DNA from: Agrilactobacillus composti DSM 18527 = JCM 14202
Lineage (GTDB): Bacteria > Bacillota > Bacilli > Lactobacillales > Lactobacillaceae
DNA length: 64,000 nt
Direction of reading: 5' to 3'
NCBI RefSeq assembly: GCF_001436375.1
Contig: NZ_AZGA01000054.1
Location: 585 to 64,584, forward strand
Below the pieces are notes generated by a model. It saw only the letters and a list, made by a program, of their open reading frames with translations, had not been told where the DNA came from and ran no database searches. The number at the start of each line of letters is the position of its first letter. Position 1 is the first letter of the stretch. This document shows, piece after piece, positions 9,312-17,483 of the stretch. A program made the position numbers and the translations under genes.

Positions 9312-9340
9312 AGAATATCATGATGAATGACCTTTGTCAA
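9312..9340 (-). promoter_or_regulatory. Promoter of the T-box/tyrA-aroK transcript
   Basis: Minus strand: TTGACA (9335-9340), 17-bp spacer, TATTCT (9312-9317). Confidence 0.85.
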
Positions 9341-9399
9341 CGTTAATTTTTGATTATGAAGCGCCAATTGCCTCAAATTCAGCCCAAATCAGGCACTCT

Positions 9400-10477
9400 T
9401 CAGCGGGTGCTGTGATCTAAAACTTGTTGCAACCGGGCCTTGGTCAAATCAATATGCCAGAACAGTTTGTAATAAGCTTTGACATTTTTTTGGATGTCTA
9501 ATTTGTAGACGTCGGGATAAATCAAATTCCCCAACCACTGAATCCCCATGATGCGGTTCACACTTGGCGGGAAGCCTAAGAAATTATAGGGCACCGTGGG
9601 CACTTTATAAACCCGGTTCTTTTGCACCGCGGTCAATTGCTGCCAGCTAGGATCGGTTTTGATGGTTTGATAAACCGCATCACTTTCAGCGATGATGTAT
9701 TCTGGTTGCCACTGCATTAACTGTTCGATGGAAACTGTGGTGCCATTGCCTTGGGAAGCAATCTGCACGTCTTTGACCACGTTGGTCACCCCAATGGTGT
9801 CAAAGATTTGGGAATGAAAAGACCCTTGGGCATTGGTATTCAAACCGGCCTTGCCACTGGCGTAATACACCGTGGCTTTTTTGTCACCAATCTTTTGCCG
9901 GGCAGCTTTGGCCTGGGCCAACACCTTGGTACAATAATCCGCCAGGGCTTGATTGGCCTTTTTGTTGCCGGTGAGTTCTCCAAGTTTTTGGTATGTAGCG
10001 GGTAGATGGTCTAAGTTAGCTTCGATAAAAACGGTCGGTATCTTTAATTGTTGTTGCAACTTATCCATATCTTCTTTTTCAGAGCCCTTCTTTTCGCCGA
10101 TATCCACGATAACCTGGGGATCAGCGGCGCTCAAGGCTTCCATGTTCAAATTAGAGCTCTTGCCATAAAATTGGCCAAACTTCGGTAAATCTTGGTATTT
10201 TTTCGGGATCATATTAGCCGCTTCACTGGGGAAGTCCCCGGCGATCCCCACCAATTTATCCGGGGTGCTACTATAAAGGACCAGATGGAGCGATCTTAGT
10301 GATTTTTTGGGGCAGTTTCACCTTGCGGCCCACGGAATCGGTGAAGGTCCGCTGGGTAGTGGCGGTGGTGCTGGCCTTAGAAGACGTACTTTGGGAATTG
10401 CTCTTCTGGCCCCCACAACCGGCTAACAACAACATTAAACTCCCTAAAATCAATAGGGCAAAACTTTTCTTTTTCAT
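9400..10477 (-). pseudogene. Iron/cobalamin-type ABC transporter substrate-binding lipoprotein, frameshifted
   Basis: The 5' frame starts at ATG 10477 after GAGGAGGA (10483-10490) with a lipoprotein signal ending LLAGC, then the TFTDSVGRKVKLP start of the periplasmic-binding fold. It reads ...KIAPSGPL and stops at TAG near 10271. The rest of the protein continues in another frame as VLYSSTPDKLVGIAGDF..., open from about 10290 to the stop at 9400. Family members usually read PSGPLAQMVLYS here, so about 17 bp seem lost. It is the last gene of the FecCD-type operon and should have captured the metal chelate outside the membrane. If not a sequencing error, the importer lacks its own binding protein. 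Confidence 0.85.
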
Positions 10478-10495
10478 GCTTATCCTCCTCAAAAA

Positions 10496-11203
10496 TTAAG
10501 TTCTATCTGCGGCCAAGCCCACCACCAACGGCGTGCCGTGGTCTCGGGGTTGGTCCACCTCCTTAGGAAGGTCTTGATACACAACCCCCGCTAATTTTGA
10601 AATCCCATGATCTAACAAACTTGCCGCTAGCGGCGTGCTGCCCCCCACCAACACCACTTCTGCCTGTTGGGCCAGTTCCAGCAAACGGGGCAGAGTCTTA
10701 TTCACCAAGGTGGACCCGGTGATCAACACCGCGTTCATTTCCGGCAATAAGAATTCCGTGGCACTGGCGGGATAATCCCCCGGCCGCGGGTTCAGTTCAA
10801 AAACGGTTAAGCGCTGGGCCAACTTGGGATACTTATCCACATAATAAAAATGGCCAATGGTGGCCACCTTTGCCGGTTGGTCCTGGTAATCCGCAAACAC
10901 ATCGTGCTGGCCTAACACGTTCAACCTAGCATCTTGACGCAGGTCGGCTTGATTTAAATAGCTGTTGATGGCTGCCAAGCCGATACTGGCCCGTTGAAAA
11001 TCCCAACTTTTGATTTCTGCAGCCACGGTTTTTAAATCCTGCCCCACCCAAGGGGTCAAATCGGTGTCCCAGGGTTGAAACAACATGGCCGTGCCCACCC
11101 CGGTATCACTTTTCAGATATAGCCGGCGCTGACGATGGCCGATTTGCTGCACCCGCAAGCCCGTGGGAATTTGTGCAATGAGTTCATCATAAATTTGCCA
11201 CAT
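10496..11203 (-). CDS. DUF364/DUF4213 putative metal-chelation protein
   Basis: ATG 11203 follows GGGAGG; an ORF start at 11251 lies inside the ATPase gene with no SD. The N-terminal part (to about residue 80) resembles the small DUF4213 domain. The C-terminal Rossmann-like half holds GHFYYV, then FELNPRPGDYPASATEFLLPEMNAVLITGSTLVNKT and VLVGGSTPLA, the usual DUF364 order. DUF364 proteins sit beside iron/molybdate-type ABC genes and are proposed to handle heavy metals; the reaction is not known. It overlaps the ATPase gene by 17 bp, so expression is coupled. Confidence 0.8.
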   Translation of the reverse strand: MWQIYDELIAQIPTGLRVQQIGHRQRRLYLKSDTGVGTAMLFQPWDTDLTPWVGQDLKTVAAEIKSWDFQRASIGLAAINSYLNQADLRQDARLNVLGQHDVFADYQDQPAKVATIGHFYYVDKYPKLAQRLTVFELNPRPGDYPASATEFLLPEMNAVLITGSTLVNKTLPRLLELAQQAEVVLVGGSTPLAASLLDHGISKLAGVVYQDLPKEVDQPRDHGTPLVVGLAADRT

Positions 11204-11981
11204 GGGGTAGTCCTCCCTTCTTCGCCAAACAAAATTGAATTTCCTCCCCATCTACTGTTACTTGAAAAACCTGGACGGGCATGCCATAGAGTGCCGATAA
11301 ACGGGCACTGGTGAGAATTTCCTTAGGCGCCCCACTGCTTAAATGGCCAGACTCTAACAATAGGATTTGGTCCGCATAGCGCAGGGCCTGATTGGGATCA
11401 TGAGTGGACTGGAGGATCAACAAGCCCTGTTGAGTCAACTGGCGGATCATCTCCAGGACCAAGGTCTGGTTGCCAAAATCTAAGTTGGCACAGGGTTCAT
11501 CCATGATGATCACCCGGCTATTTTGGGCCAGGGACCGGGCAATGGTCACCAATTGCTGCTCCCCACCACTGATTTGGGAAAAGGGCATATCCTGCAAATG
11601 GGCGATGCCCAGGCGGTTTAAAGCCGCTTTAGCTTGGGCGACTTCTTTGGGGCCAGGCTGTTGGAAAGTTTTCAATTTGGCTGTCGTCCCCAACAACACC
11701 ATTTCAAACACCGTGAAGTCCACCGGCACCTCATGATTTTGGGGGATATAAGCAATTTTTTGGGCCAATTGGATCCGAGACAGCGCCTTGGTGGGCTGAT
11801 CATTGATCAAGACTTGGCCGCTATAGGCAATCGTGTTCAAAATCGTCCGGAACAAGGTGGTTTTCCCCGCCCCGTTTTGCCCCAATAGACACACGGACTG
11901 GCCAAAATCCAAGTTGAAACTGATATTTTTTAAAACTTGTTTTTTACCGAAATGCACCGAAACATCTTTTAACGTTAGCAT
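11187..11981 (-). CDS. FecE/BtuD-type ABC transporter ATPase
   Basis: 264 aa. Walker A GQNGAGKTT, signature ISGGEQQ, Walker B VIIMDEP, and the switch His in QSTHD. It should power uptake of a metal chelate or cobalamin through the permease encoded directly upstream (one base apart). Substrate cannot be read from the ATPase. Confidence 0.92.
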   Translation of the reverse strand: MLTLKDVSVHFGKKQVLKNISFNLDFGQSVCLLGQNGAGKTTLFRTILNTIAYSGQVLINDQPTKALSRIQLAQKIAYIPQNHEVPVDFTVFEMVLLGTTAKLKTFQQPGPKEVAQAKAALNRLGIAHLQDMPFSQISGGEQQLVTIARSLAQNSRVIIMDEPCANLDFGNQTLVLEMIRQLTQQGLLILQSTHDPNQALRYADQILLLESGHLSSGAPKEILTSARLSALYGMPVQVFQVTVDGEEIQFCLAKKGGLPHVANL

Positions 11982-13007
11982 CTAATAACCTCCCGTGGGT
12001 CGATTATTTTGGGCGATCAAGATCAAAAAGACCGGGGCCCCCACCACTGACGTTAATATCCCAATGGGAATTTCGCTGGTGGTCAATAAGCGGGCAAAGT
12101 CATCCACGATCAATAAGAACAACCCGCCTCCCAAGGCCGTGGCCCACATGGTATAACGGTAGTTATTGCCTAACAATAACCGGGCGAAGTGGGGCACTAC
12201 CAGGCCCACCCAGCCAATCATGCCGCTGACCGATACCGCCGTGGCCGTGACTAACGTGGCGCACACGATGAGGATCGAGCGCAGGACGGTCACGTTGATG
12301 CCTAAACTCAGGGCTTCTTCGTTGCCCAGGGCAACCACATTTAAGCGCCAGCGCAGCAGCATAATCGGCAACATCCCCCCGATCAACAGGGGGGTGGCGT
12401 AGTACACATCTTGCATTTTTATGCCGGACAGGCTGCCCATGAGCCAATAGGTGATAGCCGGCAGGGTGTTGGTGGGGTCACCGATGAGCTTTAAAAACGA
12501 CACCGCCGAGGAAAACAGGGCGCTGACGATCATACCAATGAGGATCATGTTGAGCCGGGAGCGGTTGCCGGGGATGATCCGGTTCAAAAACAGCACCACG
12601 CTCACCGCCAGTAAGCCGAAAACAAAGGACCAACTCACCACAATTTCGTAGGATTGTTGTAAAAACAACCCTAATGCGGCCCCAAACGCGGCCCCTTGGG
12701 AGGCCCCCAAAATATCCTGGGACACCATGGGGTTTTGAAATAACGCCTGATAAGTGGCCCCGGCCACTGAGGTCCCGGCCCCAATCAAAACAGCCAGGAT
12801 AATTCGCGGCCAGCGCACGTTCATTAAAATAGTTTGAATGCGCATGGTCGCTGGCGTGGTGGTGCCCTTGAAAAAGCCAGAAATGGCCTCTAGATATTGG
12901 TGAAAGGCAATGGGATATTTCCCCAAGTAGCCAGAAATCAACACCCCAAGCCCTAAAGCCAGGGTGAGGCCCAATAATACCCAGCGCCGTTTGCGTGTAT
13001 TGCCCAT
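11982..13007 (-). CDS. FecCD-family ABC transporter permease
   Basis: 341 aa with about ten membrane segments. The family pattern GAGTSVAGATYQALFQNP...LGASQGAA and the late GMIGWVGLVVPHFAR stretch are clear. It forms a homodimeric inner-membrane channel for iron-siderophore, haem or cobalamin-type substrates. It lies 13 bp after the NTPase gene. Confidence 0.93.
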   Translation of the reverse strand: MGNTRKRRWVLLGLTLALGLGVLISGYLGKYPIAFHQYLEAISGFFKGTTTPATMRIQTILMNVRWPRIILAVLIGAGTSVAGATYQALFQNPMVSQDILGASQGAAFGAALGLFLQQSYEIVVSWSFVFGLLAVSVVLFLNRIIPGNRSRLNMILIGMIVSALFSSAVSFLKLIGDPTNTLPAITYWLMGSLSGIKMQDVYYATPLLIGGMLPIMLLRWRLNVVALGNEEALSLGINVTVLRSILIVCATLVTATAVSVSGMIGWVGLVVPHFARLLLGNNYRYTMWATALGGGLFLLIVDDFARLLTTSEIPIGILTSVVGAPVFLILIAQNNRPTGGY

Positions 13008-13020
13008 AGTCGGTGTCCTT

Positions 13021-13584
13021 TCATACGTCTAAAAATACTTGGATCGTTTGCCGGATCTGTTCTTGATTCACCGCCACGGGCAATACCCGCCCTTGTTGTG
13101 CGGCAATGGCCTGTAACAGCTGCTGCCGTTGGGCGGTCACGTCAAAGTGTTGTTGGCGTTGTTGCCGCTGGTAGTTCCCCTCGGCTTTAAAAACGCCAAT
13201 GATGGTCAAATCCTTTAAAAATAAAGCCTGCAGGGCCTGCATAAATTCTGGGACCAACAACTCGATACCGCCAATCTCATCCAACAAGACCACGTCCTTG
13301 GGCTGACAATCCTGCAGCAAAGCCACCCCAAATTCGGCAAACACCTGGGGGTTGATGTGGGCGGGATGTACCCGGCGGTCGATAAAAATATGAGCCGGAT
13401 CCACCGGCTGAGGCACTTGTAATTGACTAGCTGCACACAATTCAAACCCGAGATTAGTCCCAGCTTGCTGGATTTCCCGGGCAAAGAAACCCTTCATATT
13501 CAGTTTGGCTGCTCGGGCGACCTCATAGATCAAGGTGGATTTCCCCACGTTAGAAGCCCCGGTTAGAAATAAAATATTCGCCAT
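13021..13584 (-). CDS. THEP1-like nucleoside-triphosphatase
   Basis: 187 aa. It has a P-loop GASNVGKST near the start and a Walker B-like VVLLDEIGGIELL. The Asp-Glu-x-Gly pattern after Walker B is typical of THEP1/NTPase_1 proteins. These cleave NTPs in vitro; their role is poorly known. Being the first gene of a FecCD/DUF364 operon suggests a link to metal handling, which is inference. SD AGGTGAG at 13589-13595. Confidence 0.75.
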   Translation of the reverse strand: MANILFLTGASNVGKSTLIYEVARAAKLNMKGFFAREIQQAGTNLGFELCAASQLQVPQPVDPAHIFIDRRVHPAHINPQVFAEFGVALLQDCQPKDVVLLDEIGGIELLVPEFMQALQALFLKDLTIIGVFKAEGNYQRQQRQQHFDVTAQRQQLLQAIAAQQGRVLPVAVNQEQIRQTIQVFLDV

Positions 13585-14309
13585 TTATCTCACCTACATT
13601 ATAAAAGCGTTTCCAAAAAATGCTCACAACAACACAATTACACTGATACCATAGTTTAATTCTATCATGGCAGGAAACTAAAACAAATATTTTTGCTATA
13701 AAAAAAGGTATTTCCGAACCTAATATTTTGCAATAAATATCATCGTTTAGATTTCCTTGATTCGATCTAACAGTCACATCTGTCGTCTTACACATTTTCG
13801 TTAAATCATATAATATAAAGTTTCTTCTGAATTAGTTATACAACTATAGGACTGGCTTTAGTCAGCTGAAAATCAGCATTTATCTCACTATCCAAAAACT
13901 CATTAGTAACACCGCAATAGGATACTATCTGATTTAATTTCACACATCAGTGTTTCGTTATCAGTTAATAATGCTTATTCGTTTTGATGACAGCGTTTCA
14001 GAATAGCAACTTAAATTATTGATAACTCGATTAACACGAAAGCGCATCCCAAAATTTATCTATTATTTCGGAATGCACGCCAATAAATCAACCGGAAATT
14101 AAAAAGCGGCACAACCATTAGTCGGTCATACCACAGCATCTCCATGTCTACTTTTTGGATTATTCATAATCAGTCTTGCACACCACAAATAATTAGCAGT
14201 GTCGGTTAAAAATCCAACCGCCATTTAATGATCGCCATCATCCAATAGCTTCTAAACGACCTCAGATTACAAATGAGTCAATTTATGTCTTGATTGGTGC
14301 CGTATCCCT
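13585..14309. other. 725-bp AT-rich gap with no recognised gene
   Basis: Only short shadow frames are present and no SD-led ORF, tRNA, or convincing terminator is seen. The base composition is richer in A+T than the flanks, so decayed DNA is possible. A weak cre-like sequence at 13602-13615 (two mismatches) lies just before the NTPase gene. Confidence 0.5.
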
Positions 14310-14315
14310 TATAAT
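14310..14315 (+). promoter_or_regulatory. -10 of the 14338 gene
   Basis: TATAAT at 14310-14315; a weak -35 TCTTGA lies 16 bp upstream. SD AAAGGAG at 14322-14328. Confidence 0.6.
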
Positions 14316-14337
14316 AGGGTCAAAGGAGTGATTTTCC

Positions 14338-14736
14338 ATGGCTCAAGAATTAGGCACAAATGATTTAGGGACATATAGTTACGTATCTAAGGCTTACAAT
14401 GGCAGCATGCGGCTCAAGCACTACAAATTGCCCAGCACCGCTGACAACGGCCAGGTGACTTTCTTTGATACCGACGAAATCAAGCTCACCATGGTGATCA
14501 ATGACCAACGGGTCGAAAAAATCACCATTGTCACCCCAGCACCGCAATCTTCCACCTATATGCAAGTCTTTGAGGGTTTCGAGTTTGGGCTAGATGCCCT
14601 GGGTACTTGGATCAACACCTACCATCGGTCCACTTCTACCCATGGCCCGGCCAAAGACGTGGTCAATGGTATTTTGGCCAGCTATAATACAACGACAGAA
14701 AACGTCTTGACCGTTAGCTTAACTCGGGCTAAATAG
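14338..14736 (+). CDS. Small protein of unknown function, 132 aa
   Basis: Strong SD and own promoter and terminator show it is a real single-gene unit. The protein is soluble, has no signal peptide, no membrane segment and no motif I recognise. It is rich in Thr and Tyr and looks beta-rich in its first half. Confidence 0.7.
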   Translation: MAQELGTNDLGTYSYVSKAYNGSMRLKHYKLPSTADNGQVTFFDTDEIKLTMVINDQRVEKITIVTPAPQSSTYMQVFEGFEFGLDALGTWINTYHRSTSTHGPAKDVVNGILASYNTTTENVLTVSLTRAK

Positions 14737-14743
14737 CCTAAAG

Positions 14744-14777
14744 AAACCAGGTATCTGCAAAGGATGTCTGGTTTTTT
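14744..14777 (+). terminator. Intrinsic terminator
   Basis: AAACCAG (14744-14750) pairs with CTGGTTT (14768-14774), followed by T's; it slightly overlaps the stop of the convergent gene. Confidence 0.7.
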
Positions 14778-15222
14778 ACGTGTTATCGTGGGTCTGCTGG
14801 TGCTTTTGGTGCCAAAAAGCCAACCCCTGCTGACCTAGGAAAATCACTGGCGAAACCACCAACAAAATCACATCTATAAATGCGGTCACGGCAAATTTTT
14901 GCAGGCTTTCCCCGGTGCCATTTTCCACGTGCATCAGGTAACTGGTGGGTACAAAATTTAGCAGTTCCAAATGACTTTTGGGATTTTGGGCAATTTGTTG
15001 GTAAGCTTTTTGCTCGTTACTTTTGGCGTCTAAAAAGCGCTGGGTATAGCGTTGTAGCCGCTGTTTCAAGGGAATAGTGGTGAACCAAAAGCTAATCAAA
15101 AAGTAGCCGTCTGCCCAGGACAATTGCCATCGCAACCCGCCTCGGGCTTGCACGTGGCCAAACAAGAAAATCAAAAGTGCCGGGAACAACAGCTGCAAGT
15201 AAGCTTTGACACGCTTTGCCAT
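14776..15222 (-). CDS. Small membrane protein of unknown function, 148 aa
   Basis: Two hydrophobic segments near the N terminus (about 8-22 and 37-52), a Gln/Lys-rich helical middle, and a hydrophobic segment near the C terminus (about 113-130). The layout resembles DUF3899-type proteins, which I suggest only weakly. The SD is weak. No functional clue from neighbours. Confidence 0.6.
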   Translation of the reverse strand: MAKRVKAYLQLLFPALLIFLFGHVQARGGLRWQLSWADGYFLISFWFTTIPLKQRLQRYTQRFLDAKSNEQKAYQQIAQNPKSHLELLNFVPTSYLMHVENGTGESLQKFAVTAFIDVILLVVSPVIFLGQQGLAFWHQKHQQTHDNT

Positions 15223-15314
15223 TTAGGTCATCTCACTTCACTTGATTACAGGAACGCTCATAAAAGCAAAAAGACCAACGTCCGATAATTTAGACGTTGG
15301 TGAACAGACTGGTT

Positions 15315-15596
15315 TCAGAAATTATTCAAGTCATGCTTGTCCTTATTCTTTTGTCGGTAGATATGAATCATAAAGCCAATGACCACTAGTAACATTACCG
15401 CCATTGGCATAACCAATGGTGTAACGCCGGAAACGATCACTTGATAACCCAAGACTGCTACTAGAAAAATTAGGGCGAGTACGCCACTGTACCATCTAGC
15501 CCGTTGAAAACTGGCACTGTGCCGATAAACGATGTTGGCCCAGAGACTGGCAAGCGCAAAGATACCAAGAATGATAGTTACAATAATCATTTTCAT
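15315..15596 (-). CDS. Small three-helix membrane protein, 93 aa
   Basis: ATG 15596 is preferred over GTG 15605 because AGAGGTGAG sits 7 bases upstream of it. Hydrophobic segments lie at about residues 2-20, 36-54 and 57-76, with a charged C terminus. No family recognised. Its promoter is overlapped by a perfect cre, so it should be under carbon catabolite control. Confidence 0.65.
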   Translation of the reverse strand: MKMIIVTIILGIFALASLWANIVYRHSASFQRARWYSGVLALIFLVAVLGYQVIVSGVTPLVMPMAVMLLVVIGFMIHIYRQKNKDKHDLNNF

Positions 15597-15660
15597 TGTT
15601 CTCACCTCTGCACATCTGTTGCAGAAAAAGCGACATCTATCAAGAACTTTTTAGAAAAAA

Positions 15661-15737
15661 TGGCAGCGTTTCCAACAATAATAGTCACTTATACAACATT
15701 AATATACCATCAAAGCTAATTAATGTAAACGTTTTCT
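15661..15737 (-). promoter_or_regulatory. Promoter with two cre sites for the 15596 gene
   Basis: Minus strand: -35 TTTACA (15724-15729), 17-bp spacer, -10 TATATT (15701-15706). TGTAAACGTTTTCT at 15724-15737 matches the CcpA consensus at every position and covers the -35. A second, two-mismatch cre (TGGCAGCGTTTCCA, 15661-15674) lies downstream of the start site. Confidence 0.75.
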
Positions 15738-15807
15738 TTCTGACCATTTAAAAGGTCAAACTCAGCGGCGCTGACCCATTTAACCCGGGCAAAATAAGCA
15801 TCACAAA
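15716..15807 (-). pseudogene. Possible C-terminal remnant of a URO-D-like gene
   Basis: The minus frame ending at TAG 15716-15718 reads DAYFARVKWVSAAEF..., close to the DARANWVSAAANSKQ end of the URO-D protein encoded at 17482. The DNA matches too: GCGGCGCTGACCCA occurs in both places, followed by CCCGGGC. No upstream part of the gene remains. Confidence 0.45.
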
Positions 15808-15844
15808 AGACCAGGCTACCCATAATTTGGCGGGCTGGTCTTTT
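15805..15844. terminator. Bidirectional hairpin
   Basis: AAAAGACCAG (15805-15814) and CTGGTCTTTT (15835-15844) pair perfectly. It separates the small-protein region from the MFS gene. Confidence 0.7.
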
Positions 15845-15928
15845 GCTTTGTCCTTTTAAGACGCCCCCACAAGCTCCCTCGTTTGCGGTAGTATAGAATC
15901 ATAGCTTTTTTAGGAAGAAGGAAATTTT

Positions 15929-17416
15929 TTGTCAAAACGTAACATTTTGATTGTGACCTGTGCCTTATTGCTATCCAACGCAATGAGCGGGCTGGATAAT
16001 ACAATCATTAATACGGCGCTGCCGGCCATTACCGCTGATTTACATGGTCTGGAACTGATTGGGTGGATCGTGGCGGTATTTCTTTTGGGGACCGCGGTGA
16101 GCACGCCGCTGTGGAGTAAGTTGGGAGAACATATCGGTAATAAAAAGAGTTACCAATTAGCCGCCTGCTGCTTTGTCCTGGGTTCTTTTTTACAAGGCCT
16201 AGCTCCTAATATCATCTTCTTGATCGCCGCCAGAGCACTGATGGGTTTGGGTAATGGGGGCATGATTTCGCTGCCCTACATCATTTATGCCCAGATGTAT
16301 ACCAATCCCCGCAAACGCATGCAAGTCCTAGGCTTTGTTTCCGCCAGCTACAGCATGGCCACCATCATCGGTCCACTGGTAGGGGGTTATATCGTGGATA
16401 CCTTTACCTGGCATTGGGTGTTTTATCTAAACGTTCCCATTGGCCTGATCTCGATTGTTTTGATTCAAATCTACTATCAATTGGCCCCACGAAAGCGGCC
16501 AGTTCGACCCTTTGATTACACCGGAGCCGTGTTATTGACCATTGGTTTAGTGGCATTATTGACGGGCATTGAATTCATCGGCAGCGCACCTTGGCCTGCC
16601 AGCACCGCCTTGATTGCCGGGGCCATCCTTGTCTTAGTCATCATGTTCCGGCTAGAAACCAAGGCCGTGGACCCCATCATCCCCCACCGCCTGTTCCAAA
16701 ATAAAGCCCTAGTCATCGACTTTGTACTGTTCACCCTAATCTGGGGGAGCTTTGTGGGCTTCCTAATTTACGGCCCCATGTGGGCGCAAGCCCTGCTGGG
16801 AACCAGCGCTTTAATCGGTGGGGCAACTCAGATTCCTGGATCCGTCACCGATTTTCTAGGATCCGGTAGCGTTGAACCCATGCGCCGGATTTTATCCCCA
16901 CAACGGGTCATCGCCATTGGTATCATCACATTGACCATCGCCTTTGCCTTGATGGCTTTTGCCGCTATCAACGCCCCCTACTGGCTATTACTGGTGGCCG
17001 GCGCCTTTGTGGGCTTTGGCAACGGCGTTTGTTTTAACGAGCTACAAATTAAAGTGCAGCAAGATGCCGACCGCCAAGATATTCCCATCGCAACCTCCTT
17101 TAGCTTTTTAATTCGAATGCTCAGTCAGACTTTCACGGCTTCAATTTTCGGATTGATTTTAAATCAGGCGTTAAAAAATGGGATCCAGCACTCATCCGGC
17201 CAAATCACCATGGCCATGATGAACCAATTAAGTGACGCCAAAAATGTAAGTGCCCTCCCCCGGCATTTAATCCCGCAAATGCGCCGGATTTTATTCACCG
17301 GTCTCCATAATATTATGATTTTATCCTTAGGTTTAATGTTACTGGCCCTTGGTATCAACCTCTGGGCCCAGAAGTTAGAACGCCAAAAACAGGCATCTGG
17401 TCATGATCTAACCTAA
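15929..17416 (+). CDS. DHA2-type MFS multidrug efflux transporter
   Basis: 495 aa with about 14 membrane segments. The N-terminal SGLDNTIINTALPAI stretch is the EmrB/QacA-type signature and RALMGLGNGG and PLVGGYIVDTFTWHWVFYLNVPIG match later DHA2 motifs. It should expel drugs or metabolites in exchange for protons. TTG start after AAGAAGGA. The central segment around VTDFLGSGSVEPMRRI looks unusual for the family. It has its own terminator. Confidence 0.88.
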   Translation: MSKRNILIVTCALLLSNAMSGLDNTIINTALPAITADLHGLELIGWIVAVFLLGTAVSTPLWSKLGEHIGNKKSYQLAACCFVLGSFLQGLAPNIIFLIAARALMGLGNGGMISLPYIIYAQMYTNPRKRMQVLGFVSASYSMATIIGPLVGGYIVDTFTWHWVFYLNVPIGLISIVLIQIYYQLAPRKRPVRPFDYTGAVLLTIGLVALLTGIEFIGSAPWPASTALIAGAILVLVIMFRLETKAVDPIIPHRLFQNKALVIDFVLFTLIWGSFVGFLIYGPMWAQALLGTSALIGGATQIPGSVTDFLGSGSVEPMRRILSPQRVIAIGIITLTIAFALMAFAAINAPYWLLLVAGAFVGFGNGVCFNELQIKVQQDADRQDIPIATSFSFLIRMLSQTFTASIFGLILNQALKNGIQHSSGQITMAMMNQLSDAKNVSALPRHLIPQMRRILFTGLHNIMILSLGLMLLALGINLWAQKLERQKQASGHDLT

Positions 17417-17457
17417 TGCCTGTCGTCATCGCTACATTATTATACGTCTAAGATCTG

Positions 17458-17483
17458 CCTGCTAACAATCAAGCAGGTTTTTT
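17458..17483 (+). terminator. Intrinsic terminator of the MFS gene
   Basis: CCTGCT (17458-17463), AGCAGG (17472-17477), then a T-tract. Confidence 0.75.

Noticed and set aside
13598-13603. TATAAT on the minus strand before the NTPase gene
   Set aside because: A start site about 7 bases on would fall inside the SD, so it is unlikely to be the working -10. The overlapping cre-like sequence has two mismatches.
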